DNA from: Linum tenue | Lineage: Eukaryota; Streptophyta; Magnoliopsida; Malpighiales; Linaceae | Reading direction: 5' to 3' | Length of the DNA stretch: 64,000 bases | Assembly (NCBI GenBank): GCA_946122785.1 | Contig: CAMGYJ010000005.1 | Location: forward strand, 79,974,547 to 80,038,546 | Part shown: positions 10,008-23,468 of the stretch, in pieces | Layout: each line of letters starts with the position of its first letter | Position numbering within the stretch: the stretch's first letter is position 1 | Notes under the pieces: generated by a model | Databases searched by the model: none | Seen by the model: the letters and a program-made list of their open reading frames with translations, nothing else | What the model was told of the DNA's origin: nothing | Made by a program: the position numbers and the translations under genes

Positions 10008-11683
10008 GAATTGAATGAAATGGGCGCCATTAATAAAGGGTTTTGGACTGGAAAGTGTCCAAAGTAACTTGTCTATCTACAGCTACAACCAGGAGGACCA
10101 GCCAGCCGGCATATACATAAACAACAAGTCTAGTTCTGTTCTGCTGGGTCCAGTCCATGTCGTCGTTGCGTTATTGCCACTGCCAGTGCCTTATCCGCTT
10201 TCCTTCCTTTCATTAGTTGAAGACATGCATTTGGCACTTCCGTTGCAGCCTCTCTTGATTTCTTCGTCCAACATTCTCCGCATGCGCCCAACAGCAGCTC
10301 ACTCGGACAATAATTTTGCATTTTTGTGAAGGAAAAGATTTAAGTTACATATTAATACTGTATGCAAGCCGCAGCTGGGAACAACTAATGATCATAAATC
10401 TTATTTTGTTCTGTTGTTGTACTCCTACAAGTTGTACTGATTTCTTGCATGAAATCGACCGCCACCAATATAAATAGAATCTCATTTCCACAGAAACAAA
10501 ACCAAAATAAGTAAAAAGATCTTCCCACTTGTTACCTCTTTAGAATTGAAGGAAAAATGCTTTTCTTTCCCTTTTGTTTTGGTTTCCATGATAATGATTT
10601 AAAACAAGTTGTTAGACCTTTGGGATCTATGACCAAGATCGTTTCACATGAAACGAAAGATAAGTTTATGAACTCATTCGTTTTGATTAAGGTAAAAGTG
10701 AAGTAAACTATTAAGAAGTGTCGCCATAGGTTCGCAATGGGGCGTCCAGATGAGAAATTCTCACGGTTAATTGGCCACGGTAAAATTAGTATGGACAATT
10801 TCATATGGGAAATTTTTGTATTGATCTATTTTGAGACAATTATAATTGTTTGTGGGAAGGGACAAGTAATTCGAACCCCAACAAGGTTCTGCTGTGCTTC
10901 AATAATATTTTTTGATTTTCCATAAACAAAGAGTAATTTGAATTGACTCGTTATAAATAACTCATTTTGTAAAATGAGACAATTACAAAGAAGTCACTTT
11001 GTGAGGTAAATAACTAGATTCACATCGGACCTAATGTATTTGACTTGAATGGCGATGGGTCAACTTGTTCGGTACCACAATTGTCATGATCCATATGGGT
11101 ATTGGTTCACTTCCAGATGGTCTGCTATACACTTTTAACGGTTTGAGTTTGGGTTTGGGTTTGAATTAGTCAAATTTAGGTAGACAAATAAGAGTGAGAC
11201 CCAAATGGATCTATATTGGTCCAGATGATTGAAGGAAAAAAATTTGTCAAAGATGGGGTCCTTGTTTGATTTAACCTTCCACTGAATTAGCTAGTAAACA
11301 AAATTTGGACTAATGGCGATGGAAGTTTCAGACAACATTACATAAAGATATCCACATCTGATTTCCGTCTTTGTCCTCCTTAACTTTCAAACCGCCAGGA
11401 GCCAAAACTAATACAGCAAGACAAAGAGAGAAAGGACACACAAACCACTACTTCTTCCAAAAACAACCTGCTCATATTATGATCCAAGTACGCACCACAA
11501 TGCTAATTAGCCGCCGGCAGAGAGACCAACACAAATGCTGATGAATGAGAATATATTAACGAGACATTTGATCATAACTTGTCGAACGCTAACCTTTCCA
11601 TTCCTCCCTCACCTTATCTTCTCCACCAATCTGACAATCCCAGTCACTTGCACGTTGGGGAATTACTTGTAAGCATTATCAAC
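10008..11683. other. Intergenic, no gene recognised
   Basis: AT-rich DNA right of the LINE. A 63-codon minus-strand ORF (10130-10321) has ordinary composition but no domain I recognise and no splice context. Nothing else is supported. Confidence 0.4.
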
Positions 11684-11880
11684 TAGAGATGACAATTAAA
11701 CCTATATTGTCGGTATCCGATCGCCCGCGATCCAGAATCCCCGCATTGACCGGGTATGGGGCGGTTATGGGTAAAATCCGCAAAAAGTTTGATGGTATGG
11801 GGCGGGTATGGTTTTAGCCTCCCGGCCCCCACCCCATACTTATACTCATACCCACCCCATCAAGAATATTTCTTCACATA
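11684..11880. mobile_element. hAT MITE fragment, one end only
   Basis: Starts TAGAGATGACAATTAAACC, close to the ends of the intact elements at 48256 (TAGAGATGGCAA) and 49218 (TAGGGATGGCAA). It has the same internal GGGTATGGG-type repeats. No matching right end or duplication was found before the Copia remnant, so it is probably truncated. Confidence 0.5.
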
Positions 11881-12189
11881 TAAAATATTCATGGATTAAA
11901 TTGAAACCTATCAATAATAGTGAATGTAACTTAAGACAATATATAGTAGAGTTGCAATTGATTGGCCACCCAAATCCAAATCTAATTCCTTTACGTCAAT
12001 TCTCCCTGCATTTTTTCATTTTCTCCTCTTGTTAACAAGATAATTATGTTCGTCGGTTGTCTTCTCCTTTTTTCATCCCCCCAACCCACCCAACCATAGT
12101 GGATGGTTTAAGGGTATATTTATACCCATAAGATTACATAGTACAAGTATGATAAGTAGACAATTTACCAGAAGGAATACATAATACAA

Positions 12190-13421
12190 ATTCTACTACT
12201 ACAAGGACAAAGACTTGTCCCTAATACGCCCCACGATACTCAGCCTCGGTGCTGGAGCGAGCTACAGTACACTACTTCTTAGATTTCCAAGAAATGAGTG
12301 TGTCACACAAGTAAACAAGGAACCCCGAGGTGGATGTGTGATCATCAAGATCCCCATCCCAATCCGAGTTTGCAAAGACACACAAGGAAAGAGGAGAAGA
12401 CAACCGACGAACGTGAAGGCCTAGCGTACTCATCCCAGCAAGATACCGCAAGAGACGCTTAACATGCTGCTAGTGAACAGTGGTGGGGCATGCATGAACT
12501 GGGACAACTTGTTGACGGCAAAGGCAACTTCCGCATGAGTAGTAAGCAAGTACTCCAGAGCACCTATGACCTGCCGATATAGAGTACCAGCTGCTGGGTC
12601 CGAGCCATCAGCTAGAGTGAGGCGCGTGGAGGCGTAATAGGAGTAGCCGCAGATTTAGTATCATGCATCTGAAACCGATGAAGAATGTCCAAAATGTACT
12701 TGTGTTGGGATAGTAAATAGCCAGATGGGGTGCGGATAATCTCAATACCAAGGAAATAGGTGGCAGCGCCAAGGCTTTTGAGAGAAAACCGAGACGACAG
12801 TTGAGTCTCGTACTGTTGTAGAAACTTCGAGTTGTTACCAGTGAGTAGCAAATCATCAACATACATAAGGAAGTAGGCAAGGATACAACCGTTGCTGTAG
12901 ACAAAGAGAGATGCATCTGAACTAGTCTTACGAAAATCACACTCCTCGAGAAATGCACTGAGAGCATCATACCAGGCTCGCGAAGCCTGCTTCAGGAAGT
13001 AGATGGCCTGCGGAAGATGACAGCCATGATTAGGACGTTGAGGATCGACAAAACCTGATGGTTGAGACATGTAAAGAACTTTTTGGAGGGGGCCTTGCAA
13101 GAATGCATTCTTGACGTCAAACTACGAAACTAGCCATTGTTGGGACAGTGCAAGAGTGAACACCGTACGAATAGTGACAGGCTTGAGAACTGGACTGTAA
13201 GTCTCAGAAAAATCAACACCAGGGCGCTGATGGAAGCCCTTGGCAACTAGACGAGCCTTAAAGCGCTCGAGGGAACCATCTAGAAGCTGTTTCATGCGAT
13301 ATATCCAACGGTTGCCGACGACGTTGAAGTGTGGCTGACGAGGAACAAGATCCCATGTACGGTTGGAACATAAAGCATCAGATTCTTCATGCATAGCCCA
13401 ATTCCAATGAGGACACCGCAA
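12190..13421 (-). pseudogene. Copia reverse transcriptase and RNase H remnant
   Basis: The RT begins near 13421 with a WDLVPRQP block and the conserved KARLVAKGFHQ segment. An in-frame stop at 13122-13124 lies just before the DVKNAF region, in the same frame as the block 12612-13100, which contains the catalytic MYVDDLLLTG. After a stop at about 12612, weak RNase H similarity continues, including an SSTEAEYRG block read leftwards near 12240-12290. The RT active-site aspartates are intact but the frame is not. Confidence 0.88.
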
Positions 13422-13634
13422 GTCTTCTTGACTATACGAGGAAGCTGAAGGAGAGTGGCCTGCGACGTAGCATATGTTGCAAAATAGCGAGGGTTAGGCT
13501 TACGAATGTTGTCACAACCTCTAGTGACCATGGGGTTCCGAACAACCGACGGAGGAACTAGAGCAGAGACATCCTCAACAGCCGGTGGTCGTGACGGGAT
13601 ATGTGGCGTCACTGGAGAGGACGGAGGAGAGGAC

Positions 13635-14643
13635 TCAGGGAAGTCGCCGGCGGCGGCGGGGCTGCTGGCAACGGCATGTACGTGAGAGGAGGGGTAGTGG
13701 CAGCAAGCCAGACAGGAGGATCAACAAGCAGAGATAAAGAAGGGATACCAGGAAACTCAGTTTCAACAAAGACAACATGATGGGAAAAGTAAACACGATT
13801 TTGGTGAGGGTCAAAACACTTGTAAGCACTTTGTTGATGAGAATAACCGAGAAAAATACAGGGACGAGATCGAGACTGTAACTTGTGAGCACTGCACGGG
13901 CGAAGCCAATGAAAACAGAGACAACCAAAAATACGAAGTTTAGTGAAATGAGGAGGCTCGTTGAACTGTTCCTGAAACGGGATACGAGCACGAAGAGCAG
14001 AGGAAGGGAGTCGATTAATAAGATAGATAGCAGGGGTGAACGCATATGACCAGTAAGAAAGGGGTAACTTAGCTTCATGAAGGAGAGACAGGCCAGTTTC
14101 AACAATATGTCAATTCTTACGTTCGGCTAGGCCATTGTGTTCAGGAGTGTGAGGTGGGGTGAGAATATGAGTAGTAGCACTAGAAATTAAAGTGGATTTG
14201 AGTTTTTGAAATTCACCACCACCGTCAGTGTAAATACGCTTAATACGAGTCGAAAAATAATTCTGAACAAGTTTTTGAAAGTCAATGAATGTGGCGAAGA
14301 CATCAAACTTGTAGCGAAGAGGAAAGAGCCAAGTATAAAGAGTAAAATGGTCCACAATAACTAGGAAATAAGAGAAACCATCAATAGACGAGACAGGATC
14401 AGGGCCCCATACATAAGAAAATAGTAAATCAAACGGGCGAGTACTAGACAAACGGGAATCAGAAAATGGTAGTTTATGACTCTTACTAGAAAGACAAGAC
14501 GTACAAGGGGAAAGAGAGGACTTCGGGTGGACTGGGATGGGATGGGTATGAATTAAACGAGACAAAGACTTAAATAATGGATGGCCAAACCGACGATGCC
14601 AGCAATCTACGGAGTTTCGAATAGTGACCAGCACCATTCGCAC
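13635..14643 (-). pseudogene. Copia integrase remnant
   Basis: The block 14110-14643 has the integrase zinc finger (CWHRRFGHP, then CTSCLSSKSHKLPF) and the start of the catalytic core (LLFSYVWGP, later TPEHNGLAERKN). The C-terminal part continues in another frame to about 13635, so at least one frameshift lies near 14108. Confidence 0.88.
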
Positions 14644-14693
14644 AACCTGCGACGCGCCTGGAAGCTCGTAGGTGTCTTCTCTATTCCTTCCTT

Positions 14694-15911
14694 TCAGTAG
14701 TGGCGCCCCATGCTTAGGTCTTTCACAACAAAAGAGTCGGCAAAAAATTCAACCCAAACAGGAATAATGCGGCAAAGCTTAGCAACATAGATCAAACACT
14801 TCTTGAGAGTAGGAACACAAAAGATGCCATGAAGAGTAAGCGACTTGGAACCAGACGAACAAAGAGAAGAGGAACCAATATGTGTAATACGCAAACCTAT
14901 TCCATCTCCAAGATAGAGCTTGTTGGGTCCATTGTAGTCAAAATAGAGCCTGAGATTACCAAGATCGAGGGTAATATGGTGCGTAGCAGCACTATCCATT
15001 AGCCACAGATCATAACAAGGAGCGGATGAGGAGGAAACACCAGAAGTATGGTTAGCCTGAGCCGGACGCTGCTGAGGAAAGAGTAGGAAGCACTGGCGGG
15101 CATAATGGCCAGGCTTCTCACAGTATTGACAGTAGATGCAAGGGCGACGTTGATCGCTGCCGGAGTCGATCAAGGGAGGAGACCAGGAGACAGACTGGGA
15201 AGACGAACCAGATGGTGGAGGGTCACCAGAACCAGAGCGGCCACCACCGCGGCCAGAGGGTCCACCACGTCGACCACGATACTAGCCATGCTCACGTTGG
15301 GTGGCAAAGGCAGTAGCGGGCTGGCGAGTGACGTTGAGATCAACCTCCAAGGAGATAAGGTGATCAAGGAGGTCCTCTAAAGAGGGAGGGACTTCTCGTG
15401 CCCGAATACCAGCAGAGAATTCACGATAGTCATCGCCGAGACTACGAAGACAGATAGTGGCAGATTCATCATTGAGAACACGGGAGCCAGCGAGAGTCAT
15501 CTCAGATGCAATCGAGTGAAGGAAGTGGAAAAACGTGACCACATCACGATCACCCTTCTTTTCAGCAATTAACCGATCATGGAGCGTCATAACACGCGAA
15601 CGAGAGTTGTTCGCATAAAGGCAAAGCAGTGAAGTCTAGGCTTTAGCAGCCGTAGAAGAAGCGTTGATGGAAGGGATGACAGCTTCGAAAACTGAAGCAA
15701 GAATGCCGTTGAGGAGAAGCTGATCCTGTCGAAACCACTGAGTGTAGGCGCGGTTCCGAATAGAGTTGTCGTCAACCACCGTGGTCGAAGCTGGTGGGAG
15801 GACAGTGTCGTCGAGATGACCAACGAGGTGGAGGCCGTGAAGCAGCGAGAATAACTGGGCGCGCCAGGAGGAAAAGTTGACAGCGGTGAGCTTGAGCGGG
15901 AGAGAAGCCAT
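14694..15911 (-). pseudogene. Copia gag and protease start, two in-frame stops
   Basis: The gag ATG is at 15911 (MASLPLKL). The UBN2-type gag runs leftwards in a single frame interrupted by TAG codons at 15636-15638 and 15282-15284. The zinc knuckle CQYCEKPGHYARQC (C-X2-C-X4-H-X4-C) and a protease-like MDSAATHHI (DSA instead of the usual DSG) follow before 14694. With only two stop mutations in about 1.2 kb of frame, this is the best-kept part of the element. Confidence 0.85.
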
Positions 15912-16564
15912 GAGTAAGGAAGTCGTAGCAGTGTACCATTTGCAAAGACTTCTATAGGGAGATTTGGGTTGATCTCCAAACCCGATCTGGTCACGACATC
16001 GCTCCACGTCTATACGAGCTTCGTCGAACAATCAACTCCCTTCAGCAAGAAAAAAAATCCTCTGTAGCGGCCTTCTTTAATTCACTAAATTATGTGGTCT
16101 TAGTTCCAATGCTTATATCTGATGACTGAATTGAGTAATATTTTGTTGTTGGGATTTTCTCCTAGTGGCATAAAAAATATTGTCAATGAAAATTACATTA
16201 TACTATACAATTTGTACTTGCTAATTAAAATAAGTAACTAAATGAATTTATGTTATTGATATCCAATTTTTCATTATTTTATTGAATTATGAACAAAACA
16301 TATTTTTGTTTTCATTTTTGTATTGTTTCTATTCATTCTATATTATCACAGCATCAACGACAACACAACAATACTAAACGGAGTTTAAGGGGTCATTTTG
16401 TAAGTTGAGATTGTTAAATAGATGTATTGTTGTCAATACATGTATAATATTATACATGTATTGTCGAATTTAATGCATTGTAAAATACAATATTTGGTAT
16501 GTGTGATTGTGTATGTCACGTCAGTTATATGAGATGAAACAATCTTAGATACTAACTCAGATAT

Positions 16565-16784
16565 AACAATCACTACATTGCTTGAGCGATGACGGAGCGA
16601 GACCAAACCTGGAGGTTTACCTACTTGAACTCTTTGTACCCTCCAGGCTATGTGACCATTGACATAAGGTGCTACTGAAGCTACACGCGGCCACCATGGA
16701 CCGAACCAGGGACTTTGTCCCAAAGTTATCACACGGACAGGCAGCGCTACCACTTGAGCTACAGCCTGTTCGCAACAATCACTA
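16565..16784 (-). mobile_element. tRNA-derived SINE with 11-bp target duplication
   Basis: The body is 16576-16773. On the minus strand it begins with GGCTGTAGCTCAAGTGG (pol III A box, complement of 16746-16766) and, about 45 nt on, has GGTTCGGTCC (B box, complement of 16698-16707). AACAATCACTA flanks it at 16565-16575 and 16774-16784. It lacks an acceptor stem and a folded cloverleaf, so it is a SINE and not a tRNA gene. Confidence 0.85.
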
Positions 16785-16916
16785 ATTTTGAGTGATAGTT
16801 TCTTTCACTTCACATAAACAAATTCATCCGCTATCCTCACTAGTCACTCCTCAGAAAATGAAAGTAGAACGTACACGGCATTGCACAAATTGGTGATCCA
16901 TTTTGATGGGCTTATA

Positions 16917-17776
16917 ATCTGGGCGCGACTTAGGATAGGGTCAGTAACCATTGGTTACTGACCTATGAGTAACTAAATCTGAACCTTTAGATCTAAGTGG
17001 GTCCAGAAAATTCAGATCTAAGGGTTGTCAATTAAAGGCATTTTATTTTCCCTAGTTTTCTTAATCGGCTCTTATCTTCTTCGTTCTAACTCGGATTTCA
17101 ATTTTTTTTTGCATAGATGGAACGAGTTCGTTGTGCTCTACAAAATGAGATCAATTTTCAATATATTTTGTTAAAAAAAATTTTACCAACTACATACCAT
17201 ATGGTAACTTCTTCGTTTTTAAGTCGTTTTTGAAAATGTTTGCTCAGAAGGAACGAGTTCATTATGATCTATTGGATCTATAAATATCTGGGTGAAAAAA
17301 ATACTGGATAAAAAATTATACTTTACCACTATGGTATGGGGGTGGTAACTTGTGATAAATTGTAGTAAACAATGATGAAAGTCGTAAATGACAGTTAGCA
17401 TACTCCTATTATCATGTATTCAACCTTCTTACTATATTGGTATGTTCATACCATCATCGTACGCTTTCTTACCATATGGTATTAAATAGGAGCATACCAT
17501 ATGGTAATGACTGGTAAAAAATTATTCAATTTTTTTGTACTAAAAATATATCAAAGTGAATATCATTTTAAAGAGCACATTTAATCTGATTTATCTGTGC
17601 AAAAAAATTTAAATTTCGACTTAAAACTAGAGAGAAATCGTCCGTTAAAGATTAAAGGAGAATATATAAAAGACTTTTCAGGAGAGAAAAGATACTAATG
17701 TCATGTTGATATAAATAGGTTACTCATGGTTATTGACCATAGGATTACTGACGTGATCCGTTCATCTGGGCGCGAC
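16917..17776. mobile_element. Mutator-like MITE with 13-bp flanking repeat
   Basis: The insert 16930-17763 is flanked by identical ATCTGGGCGCGAC at 16917-16929 and 17764-17776. Its ends are inverted: GGGTCAGTAACC near the left, and the reverse complement of the right end gives ACGTCAGTAATCC. Both sides continue with an ATGAGTAACTA-like block. MULE duplications are usually 9-11 bp; part of the 13 bp may be chance or extra homology. There is no coding capacity. Inside are several ACCATATGGT palindromes (near 17197, 17473 and 17497). Confidence 0.7.
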
Positions 17777-18219
17777 CCAAATGCAACAGAAAGGAGAGCG
17801 GGAAGAACTTTCAATGTACGGGCTCATAGATTAGAAAGCCCAGTAAATGGAAATTTAGTCCTGAGGTAAAGCAATAGGCCCACAGTGAAATGGCCCGTCT
17901 TTCAGATGCAGGGTGCAGAAGGATAAAAAATTAAAAATGATTTCGGTTGCATTCTATAACCGCCTCTCCGTAACTTCCTTCCTACACCGGCGACGGAGAA
18001 TCTCATTTCCGATATCCAGGCGGGGAAGCAACGAAGAACGTCAGAAGAAGAAAAAGAAACCGGAATGAGTTTAGCCTACTTTCGATTGTTCGATTTTTCG
18101 ATATTTTCACAATTGAACATCGATGGATTTTCATTCAGCTGAGCTTATTAGTCTACCGACGTCCTTGGCCGCCGAATCGAAATCGGCAGTGACATGAACT
18201 GCAGAAAACCTGTGGGTAA
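17777..18219. other. Intergenic with a possible 5' exon
   Basis: Contains short GC-richer sequence (17955-18060) and ATGs at 18065, 18123 and 18194, each opening only a short ORF. The sequence ctgtg|GGTAAGT at about 18210-18219 is a strong splice-donor match immediately next to the LINE insertion, suggesting a transcript whose first intron holds the LINE. No protein was recognised. Confidence 0.35.
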
Positions 18220-18934
18220 GTTTCACTGGGATTTGCAACCAGCTAGACCTAAAGTCGATTGGTATCAACTGATTTGGGGGAAATATTCAATCCCTAAACA
18301 CAGTTTCTTGAGCTGGGTAATAACACGAAACAGAATAACTACTCTTGGTCAGTTGCATAGCTGGGGGAAGGTGGCAAGAGCAGACTGCTTGTTTTGTTTG
18401 GCTCATGTAGAAGAAAGGGACCACTTATTTTTCAACTGTCCTTATACATTCCAGGTGTTAAAGGGCAGTTTACTAATGCTGCACTTAACTTGTCCTCAGT
18501 TAAGTAGTTTTGAAGATTATTTGCAGTGGGCAGTTCGAGCATTCAAGGGTAAGAAGGCTGCAGCCATGATAGGGCGACTGGTATGGAACTTAGTAGTAAG
18601 TCTGATTTGGAGGGAACGTTGTGGAAGGTTGTATGGTGGGAATGAGGTACAGTCTGGGGAGCTAATCAGGACAGTTCGAAGGACGATTGAATTAGCCAGA
18701 CTTGGCAATGCAGCCCTGGATGTAGATTGCAGTATGATTTTTAGCTAGCAGAACAGTTAGTAGTATAGTTTGGTTTATTGTATGGCTGTGTAGTATTGAG
18801 TAGTAATTAGCAGCAGTATAGCTGCTGGTTGTAATGGTCCAGATGTGCTTCCCTTGTTGTAAAAGGAGCACATAGAGCTTAATAAAATTTTTTGATATTG
18901 CCCATCAAAAAAAAAAAAAGTTTCACTGGGATTT
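18220..18934 (+). mobile_element. LINE 3' fragment with 15-bp target duplication
   Basis: The body is 18235-18919, ending in a run of 13 A (18907-18919). GTTTCACTGGGATTT flanks it at 18220-18234 and 18920-18934. Only the last 0.7 kb of a LINE is present. It differs in sequence from the family at 6007 and has no RNase H. The perfect duplication suggests a fairly recent insertion. Confidence 0.92.
18235..18748 (+). pseudogene. LINE zinc-binding RT C-terminus (truncated)
   Basis: An open frame of about 170 codons contains the zf-RVT region with WGKYSIPKHSFLSWV and CLFCLAHVEERDHLFFNCP and runs to a stop at 18746-18748. The frame is intact because the insertion is 5'-truncated and young, but it has no start, endonuclease or RT core of its own. 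Confidence 0.88.
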
Positions 18935-19406
18935 CCCTGTTGTGGATTGAGTTGGAAGAGATTTCTGATCCCATGATTCTCGTTTTCTGACAGGGGAAAG
19001 TGATGGAGGAGGAAGCTGCTGCCCTTTTGGAAGGCTGCTAATTTTGTCTCTGCCTGCGTAAAAGGTAACCTTGCTGATCCCAACTGCTACTGAAATAATT
19101 GCTTAGAAGGTCAGATTTCTGCTGGGAATTGAGTCATTGAACAATCATTACCCGCCATCTTTTGGGCACCGTTCACATTTGGAGAAGCAACGGTACGATG
19201 GTTTTGTAGCTAAATTTGCAGCTCTTTTTTCTTTCAGAGACTTGCCTTAAATCGTGTTCTTCATAACCAACTTGTCATCATCTTTACAGTTTACACTACA
19301 TAGCCCAGGACCAAGAACGAGATTTGCATGTTCTGATTCTAAATATAGCCATAAAGCCTCTGCAAAAAGCTACCCATCTTATCTCTTGATGTAGAAATTG
19401 CATGTA
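18935..19406. other. Upstream region of the cysteine endopeptidase gene
   Basis: An acceptor-like TTTTCTGACAG at 18982-18992 could pair with the donor near 18215, making the LINE intronic in a small unrecognised transcript; the spliced frames I tried were short. The rest is AT-rich and presumably holds the protease promoter. Confidence 0.35.
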
Positions 19407-19415
19407 CTATATAAC
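19407..19415 (+). promoter_or_regulatory. TATA box of the cysteine endopeptidase gene
   Basis: CTATATAAC lies about 90 nt before the ATG at 19503. A start about 30 nt downstream gives a 5' UTR of roughly 60 nt, normal for a plant gene. Confidence 0.6.
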
Positions 19416-19502
19416 GAGTTGCTCTCCCTACTTGAATAGCTACACAAGACATTCATTCTTTACTGAAGACACAACAAAGACACTGCTGTTTTTGCACTCC
19501 TT

Positions 19503-21141
<1,639 letters not shown>

Positions 21142-21176
21142 ACGCGTATGTCTCCTCTCCTATTAAGTGACCTGCA

Positions 21177-21210
21177 AATAAAGAGAGGTTGAGAACACAT
21201 TAAGAATAAA
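21177..21210 (+). terminator. Polyadenylation signals of the endopeptidase gene
   Basis: AATAAA occurs at 21177-21182 and 21205-21210, 36 and 64 nt after the stop codon. Either could serve as the near-upstream element. Confidence 0.6.
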
Positions 21211-21426
21211 GACAGCATATATGTTGATGCTGGCGATGTTGGATTTGTAATCAAGATGTATCACCATGTTACTTATAGCTACAAGAATTTCCTGTGGTAC
21301 TATGCATCAATCTATTCCAATCAGTATACAATCCTACCAAAGCTATTTATAGAGAATATGAGTAACCCAGTAACCCTCAGGCCCTCATAAGTCATTTGTT
21401 TAACGGTCGAGTTCTATAATCATATG

Positions 21427-22158
21427 TAGGGCTGCAAATGAGCCGAGTCGAGCTGAATTTTTCCTCAATTTGAGCTCGACTCGAATTCGGGTTAGCTTGC
21501 TTAATAAAATCTTAACTTAACTCGTATTTGAAATATTCATTTTGGATGTCGTACATGATACATGTGATTAATATCAAGATGAAAGAGGAAAAAATAATAT
21601 CAAGATGAAAAAGAAAAAAAATAATAGTGAAGTGTTGAAAATTCTATTCAAAAAAAAAAAGAAGTGTTGAAAATCAACTAATCTCATGTTATACTTTGTG
21701 GTATCAAATTATTTAGTTATAAATTTTTACTAGTGAAAATTATGTTATTTCATAGTATCGAAGCAATCTATGATACATAATCTTCTCTTAAAATCAAATA
21801 AGACATATTTGGTCACATAATCTACGTGTTAAACTTCATACAGGATGAGATATATAATTTAACAATCCTATAAATTATCAAAATTAAACTCATATAGATC
21901 GATTCGCTCATAAATCAGTAATCGAGTTGGCTCTCCAGCCACAATGTTGAGAGTTGAGACATCTCATAAGCTCTAAACGAGCTAGCTCACGAGTTGATCT
22001 CAACAACCCATCGAGTCGAGCTAGCTCGCGAGCTCCGCGAGTTGCAGAAGGCAAGCTCAAACTCGACTCATTAGTAAATGAGCCAAATTTCGAACGAGTT
22101 TTTCCCGAGTCGAACGCCGAGAGCCGCTCGCGAGCAGTGCGGCTCGTTTTCCGCCCTA
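21427..22158. mobile_element. hAT MITE, about 732 bp
   Basis: Left end TAGGGCTGCAAATGAGCC; right end, reverse-complemented, TAGGGCGGAAAACGAGCC. Subterminal DNA is rich in GAGCTCG-type repeats. The flanking 8-mers (ATCATATG and ATTATGTC) match only in part, so the duplication is eroded. No transposase. Confidence 0.75.
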
Positions 22159-22472
22159 ATTATGTCTTCAATCTAATTTAAATAAATTTCTATATAATTC
22201 ACAACCTTCAATTTTTATATAATCGTTCAAGTGTTATCTACTCCATTCCGTAGGTTGTTGGGTCTTCGAATTTTTTTTATAATCGTAACAAGCACAGCAG
22301 GTTGTTGGGCTGTTGTATGAGCAGAAGAATGGGTCGGGGCTTCATACTGTTTGTTTGAGCCCGTCTAGTTGCTGTATGAGCCCAATACAGATTGTGAAGT
22401 AATAATAATACACTGATAATTGAACAGGGATGAAGCGTTCTTTGATCTTTGAAATTATTTTTTTAAAAATGA
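22159..22472. other. Intergenic, no gene seen
   Basis: AT-rich, with a short repeated GTTGTATGAGC / GCTGTATGAGCCC motif near 22300-22390. Nothing else supported. Confidence 0.4.
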
Positions 22473-23468
22473 GTTAATACCCTAGTTTGGCCCGAACTTT
22501 GACATAAATGACCGTTCTGGCCCCGTTTTTCAAATAAGACATTTATGGCCTACTTTTGAAACTATTAGACAAATTTGGCCCAAATTTTTCTTTGACCGTT
22601 AATATTAACGGTCAAACAATATTCCGTTAGTGACTCAGCAAAAAACAGCTGATGTGGCTAATGCATGGACGCCACATCATTAACTAACACTTTTTCTAAT
22701 TTTATAATTCAATTAAATAAAACTTAAAACAAAAAATGAAAAGATCCCCTCGACAACATTTGGGAATTGGAACCTTTCTTCCTAAGCCTAAATGAATCTC
22801 TTCCCATCCTCCCACATCCCTTTTCTGTCAAACATCTAACCCTAAATAGAATCTCTTCCCAGCCTCCCCACCTCCCCTTTCCGTGAGACATCTACGACTT
22901 CCCAGCCTTCCCTGCATCTCGAGCCTTCCCAGCCTTCCCTGCCACTCGCGACATCCCTTCTCCGGCGGATAATTGACGACAACTCGGCGGCGCCAAAAGC
23001 GACAAGGAGGAAGAAGAGGTGTTGTCGGCGGCGGAGGTGAGGAAGAAGATGGGGTTGGGGTTTTGATTTTTTCTGGATGTGGGTTAGGGAGTTTCTCGTT
23101 CAGAGGGTAGCGATAAACGGCAGGGGCAGGTTGGGGTTTGATCTGTGATGTTTGATATTGTTTTGTCGATTTTCTCTGATAACAAAATCATATGTTTGGT
23201 TTGGATTTGGGATGATAAGACTTAAGAGGGGATTTTGTTAATTTATTATAAAATTAAAATAATATTATTTAGTGATATGGCATGCCATATCAGCTGTTTT
23301 TTGCTGAGTTACTAACGGAAAGTGTTTGATCGTCAATATTAACGGTCAAAGAAAATTTTGGGCCAAATTTGTCCAATAATTTTAAAAGTATGCCATAAAT
23401 GTCTTATTTGAAAAATGGGGCCAGAACTGTCACTGACGCCAAACTTCGGGCCAAACTAGGGTATTAAC
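22473..23468. mobile_element. Long-TIR (about 200 bp) MULE-like element, 996 bp
   Basis: The left arm (22473 to about 22680) and right arm (about 23275-23468) are inverted copies, both beginning GTTAATACCCTAGTTTGGCC and reaching an AGCAAAAAACAGCTGAT block some 170-200 bp in. Between them lies a more GC-rich stretch (22870-23060). The long TIRs suggest a Mutator-like element. No clear 9-10-bp duplication was found because both flanks are A/T runs. Confidence 0.8.

Larger units (their letters stand above)
12190..16031 (-). mobile_element. Degenerate Copia element, LTRs not found
   Basis: Reading leftwards, the order is gag, zinc knuckle, protease, integrase, reverse transcriptase, RNase H: the Copia order, since integrase precedes RT. 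No LTR pair, PBS or polypurine tract could be recognised on either side, and several stops and frameshifts are present. An old, immobile copy, probably truncated at both ends. Confidence 0.88.

Noticed and set aside
10130..10321. 63-codon minus-strand ORF next to the LINE
   Set aside because: Ordinary composition but no recognised domain, no splice partners, and it overlaps a longer plus-strand ORF of equal weakness.
16698..16768. Possible tRNA gene on the minus strand
   Set aside because: A and B boxes are present, but the acceptor stem does not pair and an 11-bp duplication bounds a 198-bp unit, so it is a SINE.
18065..18196. Small ORFs at 18065, 18123 and 18194 as a protein gene
   Set aside because: Each closes within about 25 codons before the LINE, and splicing to the downstream acceptor did not give a recognisable protein.
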